The notes beneath the pieces are model-generated. The model saw only the letters and a program-made list of their open reading frames with translations, was not told the DNA's origin and did not search any database. From an uncultured Kineothrix sp. (GTDB lineage: Bacteria; Bacillota; Clostridia; Lachnospirales; Lachnospiraceae), in NCBI GenBank assembly GCA_910587275.1, contig CAJUMD010000105.1, positions 1 to 11,886 of the forward strand: 11,886 nucleotides of DNA, given 5' to 3'. Made by a program: the position numbers and the translations under genes. Shown in pieces: positions 7,121 through 11,886 of this stretch (the stretch's first letter is position 1; the number at the start of each line of letters is the position of its first letter).

Positions 7121-7951
7121 TCACCGGCCGTCATCCAAAAACTGGTACACCGGTTCAAAATAGCGGTTTAAGTATGCCCCTATTAAAATAATATAAATAC
7201 ACATATACATCCAAAGCATAATAATCACGATGGTCGCCAGGTTCCCATACGTGCTGAAATCATTAATTTTACCCACATATATGGAAAATGCCCAGGAAAA
7301 CACGTTCCAAAGCGCCGCCGAAAAAACGGCGCCCGGTATCTGGTACAAAAACCGCAGCTTCTTATTCGGTATGTAGGCATACATCATGGAAAAGCCCACA
7401 ATCATCACAAGCAGCGAAAATAACAGCCGGAAGTTTAACAGAAAGTCAAAAAAGGGCTCCGTCTGCGGAATCGTCCGTATGATTCCATTTACCAAAGCGT
7501 TGCCGAATACCATGACAATCAGCGAAAGCAGTACCACCACAAGCAGCAGCACCGTGTAAAAGGAAGCGATGGCGCGCAGCACGAAATAATTCCTGTTTTC
7601 CTCCACGTCGTTGATTTCGTTCATCCCGCGTATTAACGCCAGCATCCCTTTGGACGCCGACCAAAGCAGCGTAACCGCCGCAATGGAAATAATGCCCGCT
7701 GACTTCGCGTACACATCCTCGATAATCGATATGACAAGGGAGTCCACCACATCCGGCGTGATGTCCGTCATGAACGTCATCAGGTTCGCTTTCGTCAGCG
7801 TCGTATACGGAATGACGGCGCATAGCAGCACCAAAATCGGTATCAGCGACACAAAAAGGAAAAAAGCCGTACTCGCCGCAAAGGCACTGATATTTTTCCG
7901 GTTAATATGGATTTGGAAATCCCTGCCGATATAAAACATTTTTTTTAGCAT
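7121..7951 (-). CDS. YihY/BrkB-family integral membrane protein
   Basis: 276 residues, the usual size. Six membrane helices are apparent, with the family landmarks NISAFAASTAFFLFVSLIP (about 20-38), LLWSASKGMLALIRGMNEI (about 97-115), the proline-bearing YAYIPNKKLRF (about 191-201), PGAVFSAALWNVFSWAFSIY (about 207-226) and YGNLATIVIIMLWMYMCIYIILIGAYLN near the C-terminus. Once called ribonuclease BN or BrkB; neither the nuclease nor a transport role is established for the family. It starts 17 bases after the SpoIID-type gene, so the two form an operon. No good Shine-Dalgarno precedes the ATG (GACGGATT only), suggesting translational coupling. Codons 2-5 contain a run of eight A. Confidence 0.93.
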   Translation of the reverse strand: MLKKMFYIGRDFQIHINRKNISAFAASTAFFLFVSLIPILVLLCAVIPYTTLTKANLMTFMTDITPDVVDSLVISIIEDVYAKSAGIISIAAVTLLWSASKGMLALIRGMNEINDVEENRNYFVLRAIASFYTVLLLVVVLLSLIVMVFGNALVNGIIRTIPQTEPFFDFLLNFRLLFSLLVMIVGFSMMYAYIPNKKLRFLYQIPGAVFSAALWNVFSWAFSIYVGKINDFSTYGNLATIVIIMLWMYMCIYIILIGAYLNRYFEPVYQFLDDGR

Positions 7952-7968
7952 AATCCGTCAACAAAACG

Positions 7969-10341
7969 TCAATACACATCCTTCACCACACAGGATTCAT
8001 AGAAAAAAGTCAGGATGTCTTCCGACGTAAATCCTTTCTTCGCCATCTCTTTTGCGCCGTTCTGGGACATACCCACACCATGCCCATAACCGCCGCCGGT
8101 CAATCTATATCCTACCACAACATCATCCTTTTTACCAGCCGTAATTACCAGATAGCCGCTGGGAAGCAGTCCCTGGGAAGATACCTCGCTGCCATCCTGC
8201 CTGACCACTTTCCCGTCCCCGTTGTTTAACACATAACGGATATTGTGCTCCGACAGGACTTTCACGGTATTTCCCGTACCTTCAATGACCAGCTCATCCG
8301 CTACGCCTCCGTCTCCCCTTCCCGCAACATAAATATCCGTAATGTCCCCAAGACTTCCCACTTCCCTGCTTTCATACTCCCCGTCCCGGTTCATCACCTG
8401 TATCAGATTCGGGTTGGTTTCGTATCTTTTCCTGATATTCTCAAGCAACTGTTCCTTGTCGATTTCCTCCACTTCATATTCCCACCGGTACCATGCCTCC
8501 CCGCTCTCGTAATCGGAGTCATGGGCGGTTTGGATAAACTCGCGGAACTTCTCCTCCTGCGCCATGTCTTCGCCGCCGTACTCCCCGCTTTCCTCACCGA
8601 TGCGCTTCGCCCGCAGATAAGAGGTATCCTCCGCGCTGCCCGACTTCCAGACGCCCGCGTCCGTCCCAAACCCGCAGGAAGTGGAATAATAATAAGCACC
8701 GCACAGTTCTTCCCCATAATACAACAACTGTCCGGTCGTCTCCCTGACCGCTTTCGTGGTCTGCGCATTTTCCGAAATGTTATTGTACACCTGGTAACCC
8801 GCACTGTCATCCACATGGGCGCCGAATGCCGCAATCCCGGAACGGGTCATATTCCGGTAGGCATACGTCCTCGCACATACCGCCTGCGCCTTCAGCGCTT
8901 CCAACGGATAGGATGCCGGCATTTCACTTGGCACTACCGAATACAGGTATTCCTCCAGCAGCAGTTCATTGACCACCACAAGCCCCTCCGGGGTTTTCGC
9001 GATTTCCATTTTTCCCCGGTAGGCAGGCTCCCCCTGGGACCGCTCCACCGACAGCAGACGGATTCGACCGGTCAGCGCGGCAGGTTCTATGTAAATCCTA
9101 TCCCCCTTAAAGTATTCACTGTCCCCGTCAATGGTGACGACTTCTCCTGCACGGAATTCCTTCCGCTCCATTCCCGCCTTACCGTCCGGGTTCCCTTCCC
9201 GGAACATCGGCTCCCCATAGAGCAGGGCAAAGTCCGTATCCGCCGTCAGCCTTACTTCCTCATGGTATGCCCCTGCATAACCGGTATTTTTAATAACCAC
9301 CCGTATGTTTTCCATCGCTCCGTCCCGCGTCGTCAGTCCGGCGCAAATCACACCGTCCTCCAGCACAAAATCGGTAAAGTCGTAACCAATCCGCAGTTCC
9401 TGCCATCCGCCTTCCGCCAGGGCGCCATATAGTTTATACACTTTCAGGTTTTCCGCATAAGGATATTTCCCCGCTCCTTCGATTTCCAGCTCCCCGTCCC
9501 GGACACTAAGCAGCTTTCCACTTACTTTATCCGCCTTGACCTTCACCGACTGCAGCCTGCCGTCCGCAAACCCGAAATCCGCAACCTGTTCCCGCCAGGG
9601 GCTTTCTGCTTTTTCATAAGGCACCCATATCTCATGTTCCCGGTAAAAAACCTGAAGGCGGTTTTTCTCCTCCGCTTCCATAATCCATACATTTTCCCAA
9701 TCCATGCCGCGGCTTACCACTTCCCGCACGGTCAAAAGCTCCCCGCCCTTTTGGTACACCCGGATTACCTGGTATTTGTGCTCCGCAAAAGCATCCGAGC
9801 GGAACGGGAAAATACCTTCCTCCGCAAACAGGGTATGATCCGGCAGAACGCCGCCCGCACCGTCCGACACTTCACTGCCAACGCCAAGCACGGTCACGTT
9901 CTCCATGGAAACGGTATCCTGCATCCCGCAATCCTCCAGCAGGGCATCGTAACAGGCGAACCAGTCTTCTTCCAGCATAAAGTGGCTGTCCCGGTACTTC
10001 CTTCCGAACATACTGCGGATTTCCCTGTCACCCGGCGTCTCCGGTATGTCCGCCCGCAGCATATCCGCCCAATCCAAAAACTGTCCGTAGGTAAGTTTGC
10101 TCTCCCCGTCCGCTGCCAAAGCCTCCTGCCACACCGCATACCGCCCGTCGCTGCCGTAATTTGCCTCAAATTCCCCGTCCAGCGCCTGCGTCAGAATCAG
10201 TACGTCCTGCAGCCGCATATAATTTCCTTCCGGCTGCCGGATACGGTTCATCCGTATGCTTACCGCCAGAATATAACCGATTACCAGCATTCCCGCTAAA
10301 ATAAATAGCAGTTTTAAGAACATTTTTTCTTCCCTGCCCAT
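7969..10341 (-). CDS. SpoIID/LytB-domain protein, membrane-anchored, large
   Basis: About 790 residues from the chosen start. One membrane helix (about 9-29, FLKLLFILAGMLVIGYILAV) anchors it with the bulk outside. The SpoIID/LytB domain occupies roughly 445-790: VVVNELLLEEYLYSVVPSEMPASYP contains the conserved SEM glutamate (about 473), followed by LEALKAQAVCARTYA, a Cys-containing AYYYSTSCGFGT stretch, and the closing GGGYGHGVGMSQNGAKEMA (about 749-767). SpoIID family members act on glycan strands already stripped of stem peptides; in Bacillus SpoIID this is lytic transglycosylase activity. Residues 30-440 are a region I cannot assign, beta-rich in its second half. Start: ATG 10339-10341 has AAGGGGG six bases upstream; ATG 10321-10323 is the alternative. 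The frame stays open to 10614, but that extension translates the repeat copies and terminator and is not credible. Followed by the YihY gene. Confidence 0.92.
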   Translation of the reverse strand: MGREEKMFLKLLFILAGMLVIGYILAVSIRMNRIRQPEGNYMRLQDVLILTQALDGEFEANYGSDGRYAVWQEALAADGESKLTYGQFLDWADMLRADIPETPGDREIRSMFGRKYRDSHFMLEEDWFACYDALLEDCGMQDTVSMENVTVLGVGSEVSDGAGGVLPDHTLFAEEGIFPFRSDAFAEHKYQVIRVYQKGGELLTVREVVSRGMDWENVWIMEAEEKNRLQVFYREHEIWVPYEKAESPWREQVADFGFADGRLQSVKVKADKVSGKLLSVRDGELEIEGAGKYPYAENLKVYKLYGALAEGGWQELRIGYDFTDFVLEDGVICAGLTTRDGAMENIRVVIKNTGYAGAYHEEVRLTADTDFALLYGEPMFREGNPDGKAGMERKEFRAGEVVTIDGDSEYFKGDRIYIEPAALTGRIRLLSVERSQGEPAYRGKMEIAKTPEGLVVVNELLLEEYLYSVVPSEMPASYPLEALKAQAVCARTYAYRNMTRSGIAAFGAHVDDSAGYQVYNNISENAQTTKAVRETTGQLLYYGEELCGAYYYSTSCGFGTDAGVWKSGSAEDTSYLRAKRIGEESGEYGGEDMAQEEKFREFIQTAHDSDYESGEAWYRWEYEVEEIDKEQLLENIRKRYETNPNLIQVMNRDGEYESREVGSLGDITDIYVAGRGDGGVADELVIEGTGNTVKVLSEHNIRYVLNNGDGKVVRQDGSEVSSQGLLPSGYLVITAGKKDDVVVGYRLTGGGYGHGVGMSQNGAKEMAKKGFTSEDILTFFYESCVVKDVY

Positions 10342-10397
10342 TCCAATCCCCCTTACCGGCTCCTGCGCCATCCGTAACTGTATCCGCCCCATTGGAC

Positions 10398-10472
10398 AAG
10401 GGCATTTCCCCTTCCCCGCCGTGCGCACCATGCGCTGCTTTATCGGCATACTTCCACTGCGTGGGGCTGTGC
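10398..10472. repeat. Structured repeat, copy A
   Basis: The body is 10423-10472 (50 bases), 44 of 50 identical to copy B. Layout on the plus strand: GCGCA, CCATGC, a 14-base hairpin (10434-10447), the 11-base loop ATACTTCCACT (10448-10458), GCGTGG, GGC bulge, TGTGC. GCGCA pairs with TGTGC and CCATGC with GCGTGG through G-T wobbles when read on the plus strand. A degenerate AAGGG...CCCTT hairpin (10398-10413) flanks it. It lies 57 bases upstream of the SpoIID-type start codon, so it may be in that gene's leader. Confidence 0.8.
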
Positions 10473-10476
10473 AATC

Positions 10477-10502
10477 GAGTAGGGGAAATTTTTCCCCTAC
10501 TC
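10477..10502. repeat. 26-base palindrome between repeat copies A and B
   Basis: GAGTAGGGGAAA (10477-10488) and TTTCCCCTACTC (10491-10502) are exact reverse complements separated by TT. It is the perfect version of the degenerate GGGGAAA hairpins next to copies A and C, so it appears to be part of the repeat unit. On the minus strand it would lie between copies B and A, upstream of the SpoIID-type gene. Confidence 0.85.
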
Positions 10503-10505
10503 CGC

Positions 10506-10555
10506 GCGCACCATGCGCCGCCTTGGCGGCATACTTCCACTGCATGGGGCTGCGC
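10506..10555. repeat. Structured repeat, copy B (most regular copy)
   Basis: 50 bases. GCGCA (10506-10510) pairs with TGCGC (10551-10555). CCATGC (10511-10516) pairs with GCATGG (10542-10547). GCCGCC (10517-10522) pairs with GGCGGC (10525-10530) with only TT between. The unpaired parts are ATACTTCCACT (10531-10541) and a GGC bulge (10548-10550). All stems are perfect in this copy. On the minus strand it starts three bases after the T-run of the 6S RNA terminator. Confidence 0.85.
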
Positions 10556-10557
10556 AT

Positions 10558-10584
10558 AAAAAAGCAGCCGAAGGGCTGCTTTTT
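10558..10584 (-). terminator. Bidirectional rho-independent terminator after the 6S RNA
   Basis: GCAGCC (10564-10569) pairs with GGCTGC (10574-10579) around a four-base loop, extended by A-T pairs from the flanking A6 and T5 tracts. On the minus strand it reads GCAGCC CTTC GGCTGC TTTTTT, a strong intrinsic terminator. It lies about 25 bases past the closing stem of the 6S RNA and separates that RNA from the SpoIID-type gene. Confidence 0.85.
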
Positions 10585-10607
10585 CTTTTGTAGCATACTA
10601 CAATATT

Positions 10608-10792
10608 CCCCCAAAATGCCGGTTCCTGTACTTTGACTCCTAGCCGTGCTAGGTGGGTAACCGCAACCTTACTTTTGCCTTCCCCTCCAATCCTCTTACG
10701 AGTGGGGGCTTGACAGCCATAAGACAATGTAGGAATCCCGTTTAAAGTAAATGTAGGTTCAAAATAACAGGAGTTGTCGCACATTTCAGGTT
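10608..10792 (-). ncRNA. ssrS: 6S RNA (probable)
   Basis: About 185 bases. 6S RNA binds housekeeping RNA polymerase by mimicking an open promoter and reshapes transcription in stationary phase. Supporting structure on the minus strand: an outer stem CCTGAAATG (10790-10782) with CATTTTGGG (10618-10610); a closing stem TCCTGTTATTTTGA (10772-10759) with TCAAAGTACAGGA (10636-10624); a large internal bubble whose 3' side carries the small hairpin CCTAGC-ACG-GCTAGG (10653-10639) preceded by CCCA, a hallmark of the 6S bubble; and a GC-rich terminal arm ending in CTC-GTAA-GAG. Its own promoter and a terminator frame it. The fold and overall look fit clostridial 6S RNA; no covariance model was run. 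The 3' end is approximate and the primary transcript probably reaches the terminator at 10558. Confidence 0.77.
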
Positions 10793-10798
10793 AGTTCT

Positions 10799-10827
10799 AT
10801 TATATCCAATCGGCAGAAAAATTACAA
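10799..10827 (-). promoter_or_regulatory. Promoter of the 6S RNA gene
   Basis: Minus strand: -35 TTGTAA (10827-10822), exactly 17 bases, -10 TATAAT (10804-10799), a perfect -10. Transcription would start at the A near 10792, matching the base of the outer RNA stem. Confidence 0.78.
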
Positions 10828-10910
10828 CTGCAAATTTTGGTATTCATGCATTTTACGGTTACTGGTCACAGACCGAATAACAGCAACTGATTTCCATAAC
10901 CATAAAATGT

Positions 10911-10939
10911 TTGACAAAACCATAAAAACATATTATAGT
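10911..10939 (+). promoter_or_regulatory. Promoter for the small membrane protein / YbjQ operon
   Basis: A perfect -35 TTGACA (10911-10916), 17 bases, and -10 TATAGT (10934-10939). A second TATAAT (10939-10944) overlaps but would give a 22-base spacer. The start point should fall near 10946, inside the palindrome that follows. The promoter diverges from the 6S RNA promoter, with about 84 bases between the -35 boxes. Confidence 0.8.
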
Positions 10940-10942
10940 ATA

Positions 10943-10966
10943 ATTGTATTATTCAAATAATACAAT
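10943..10966 (+). promoter_or_regulatory. Palindromic operator-like site at the transcription start
   Basis: ATTGTATTATT (10943-10953) and AATAATACAAT (10956-10966) are perfect 11-base reverse complements around CA. The site covers the predicted start point, directly after the -10 box, so a bound protein would block initiation. TGTATTA...TAATACA resembles sites of some GntR-family (YtrA-type) repressors; this is only a resemblance and no such regulator gene is in the window. As RNA it would form a weak AU-rich hairpin. Confidence 0.65.
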
Positions 10967-10988
10967 ATGGAAACAAGGAGGAACTGTC

Positions 10989-11216
10989 ATGAACAACCAT
11001 GCAAAGAAAATGATTGCGCCCATTGTGTTTATGTCCCTTTTGGTTCTCTACTATTTGGGGTTTTCCGTTTTCTGCCTGTTTATCCCCATTCCTCCGCTGC
11101 CAAAGCTCCTATTCGGACTGGTGCCGCTGCTTCTTGCAGGCGTAGGCATTTATGTCCTGATAGAGCGGATCAAAGAGATAAGGAGTGGTGAGGAAGATGA
11201 TCTTAGTAAATACTGA
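10989..11216 (+). CDS. Small two-helix membrane protein
   Basis: 75 residues, not assigned to a family. Two membrane helices are clear: about 8-31 (MIAPIVFMSLLVLYYLGFSVFCLF) and about 37-58 (LPKLLFGLVPLLLAGVGIYVLI), separated by the proline turn IPIPPLP. The end is charged (ERIKEIRSGEEDDLSKY), so a hairpin with a cytoplasmic tail is likely. Start: ATG 10989-10991 with AAGGAGG seven bases upstream; an in-frame ATG at 10944 would lie within the operator and is rejected. The last 20 bases overlap the following YbjQ-family gene, which suggests coupled translation and a shared job. It could anchor or partner the YbjQ protein. Confidence 0.82.
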   Translation: MNNHAKKMIAPIVFMSLLVLYYLGFSVFCLFIPIPPLPKLLFGLVPLLLAGVGIYVLIERIKEIRSGEEDDLSKY

Positions 11217-11508
11217 TTACATTTCAGGAAAAAACCTGGAAATGCTGGGGCTTGTCAAGGGAAGCACCATCCAGTCCAAGAATATTGGCCGGGATATCAC
11301 ACAGGGATTTAAAACCATCGTGGGCGGCGAACTCGGCGCTTACACGGAAATGATGAACGATGCAAGGGCTTTGGCCACCAAACGTATGGTCGGCGAAGCG
11401 GAAGCACTGGGTGCGGACGCCATTGTCAATGTCCGCTACGCATCCGCTGCCGTTATGCAGGGCGCCGCAGAAGTCATGGCTTACGGAACTGCCGTAAAAT
11501 TTGTATAG
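11197..11508 (+). CDS. YbjQ-family (DUF74, putative heavy-metal-binding) protein
   Basis: About 103 residues, typical family size. The family pattern is clear: a leading beta strand MILVNTDYISGKN, then LGLVKGSTIQSKNIGRDITQGFKTIVGGELGAYTEMM, an alpha helix ARALATKRMVGEAEALGADAIVNVRY, and the closing MQGAAEVMAYGTAVKF. These proteins are described as pentamers with a possible metal or ligand site; no enzyme activity is established. Start: ATG 11197 matches the family N-terminus. Its Shine-Dalgarno is either AGGAG 11 bases upstream or GAGG only 3 bases upstream, both imperfect, and the gene begins 20 bases inside the previous gene. Translation therefore likely depends on the upstream gene. Confidence 0.92.
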   Translation: MILVNTDYISGKNLEMLGLVKGSTIQSKNIGRDITQGFKTIVGGELGAYTEMMNDARALATKRMVGEAEALGADAIVNVRYASAAVMQGAAEVMAYGTAVKFV

Positions 11509-11655
11509 GTATGTAAAAAATCCGCCATCCCGCTGCAAGCAACGGAGCATCAAACTTCCAGCGCTGCAGGCAGCAGGGTATTAACCCTCGCGGCAGTCAC
11601 CAAATATCCGCACAAGTACGGCTGTCTGTGCAGAATGCGCAGAACAAGCAATGCA
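11509..11655. other. Gene-free DNA after the YbjQ gene with small hairpins
   Basis: No gene is supported. AGGGT (11575-11579) pairs with ACCCT (11584-11588) around ATTA, and GCACA near 11610 can pair with TGTGC near 11627. A minus-strand frame (11550-11732) translates as LCGYLVTAARVNT in this part. I have an unverified impression that similar peptides are often spuriously annotated in Lachnospiraceae, which would make this a dispersed repeat rather than a gene. Confidence 0.4.
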
Positions 11656-11704
11656 AAACAAAAAACCATGCAGGGAAAATTTTTCCCTGCATGGTTTTTT
11701 GTTT
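11656..11704. terminator. 49-base perfect palindrome, bidirectional terminator
   Basis: Arms of 24 bases (11656-11679 and 11681-11704) are exact reverse complements around a single T at 11680. The core is CCATGCAGGGAAAA, flanked by A-tracts on the left and T-tracts on the right, so on either strand a GC stem is followed by TTTTTTGTTT. It can end the plus-strand YbjQ operon (about 150 bases past its stop) and minus-strand transcription coming from the tRNA-Thr gene. Confidence 0.85.
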
Positions 11705-11754
11705 CATGGGAAAGTGCATCCCATAAAGTCAATACCCAACGGAAAATCGGTCAG

Positions 11755-11818
11755 AAGAAATCTTTCCCCTGCACCATGCGCCGCCTTAGCAGCATACTTC
11801 CACTACATAGGGCTGCGC
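11755..11818. repeat. Structured repeat, copy C
   Basis: The body is 11769-11818 (50 bases), 44 of 50 identical to copy B, with the same 11-base loop ATACTTCCACT (11794-11804) and GGC bulge. Four of the differences are G to A on the plus strand and turn G-C pairs into G-T wobbles when read on the minus strand, so the two inner stems survive there; the outer stem shrinks to three pairs. A degenerate GGGGAAA hairpin (about 11755-11770) flanks it. On the minus strand the body begins eight bases after the 3' end of the tRNA acceptor stem. Confidence 0.8.
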
Positions 11819-11826
11819 ATAAAAAA

Positions 11827-11886
<60 letters not shown>

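Noticed and set aside
8245..9432. Plus-strand open frame of 395 codons
   Set aside because: It is antisense to the clearly real SpoIID/LytB gene; the GC-rich codon pattern of that gene leaves the opposite frame open. No domain is recognisable.
10342..10614. N-terminal extension of the SpoIID-type gene to 10614 (881 residues)
   Set aside because: The extra 91 codons translate repeat copies A and B and the 6S terminator, lie upstream of a good ribosome site and membrane segment, and have no protein-like character.
10497..10784. Minus-strand frame of 95 codons across the 6S region
   Set aside because: It runs through the RNA structure, terminator and repeat B; the RNA explains the sequence better.
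10944..10988. Earlier ATG for the small membrane protein
   Set aside because: It lies within the operator at or before the predicted transcription start and lacks a ribosome site; ATG 10989 has AAGGAGG at ideal spacing.
10423..11818. CRISPR array
   Set aside because: Only three repeat units, spaced 83 and about 1260 bases apart, each with complex internal stems, and no cas genes.

Overview
The window looks like chromosomal DNA from an anaerobic Clostridia, most likely the Lachnospiraceae. The evidence is a YlbJ-type sporulation membrane protein, a coiled-coil protein of a kind I associate with that family directly after coaD, a SpoIID/LytB protein, strong AGGAGG-type ribosome binding sites and mid-range GC. 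It is mostly core genome. I see no transposase, integrase, phage gene, CRISPR array or defence gene.

Layout, left to right. 1-228: structured intergenic DNA with nested inverted repeats. 229-2639, minus strand: rsuA followed by an exported transglutaminase-like protein. 2753-3736, plus strand: a YlbJ-like membrane protein whose end overlaps, tail to tail, an N-acetylmuramoyl-L-alanine amidase (3729-5138, minus). 5286-6979, minus: the operon rsmD-coaD-coiled-coil protein, with a recognisable promoter upstream and a terminator downstream. 7121-10341, minus: a large SpoIID/LytB protein followed 17 bases later by a YihY/BrkB membrane protein. 10398-10584: two copies of a structured repeat and a bidirectional terminator. 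10608-10792, minus: a probable 6S RNA with its own promoter. 10911-11508, plus: a promoter, a palindromic operator-like site, and a two-gene unit of a small two-helix membrane protein and a YbjQ-family protein. 11509-11826: gene-free DNA with a 49-base perfect palindrome and a third repeat copy. 11827-11886, minus: the 3' part of tRNA-Thr(CGT), cut by the window edge.

Two themes connect the genes. One is translation and cofactor housekeeping: rsuA, rsmD, coaD, tRNA-Thr and 6S RNA. The other is the cell envelope: an amidase that removes stem peptides, a SpoIID-type protein whose family acts on peptide-free glycan, a secreted transglutaminase-like protein, and YlbJ and YihY membrane proteins. 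In Bacillus subtilis rsmD, coaD and ylbJ are adjacent. Here they are still close, but ylbJ is inverted and separated by two genes.

The best candidate for something undescribed is the 50-base element present three times (10423-10472, 10506-10555, 11769-11818). Its stems vary between copies while an 11-base internal loop is identical in all three. Each copy also carries a neighbouring GGGGAAA/TTTCCCC hairpin, perfect only at the copy between the first two. Two of the copies sit directly behind the T-runs of RNA genes (6S RNA and tRNA-Thr).
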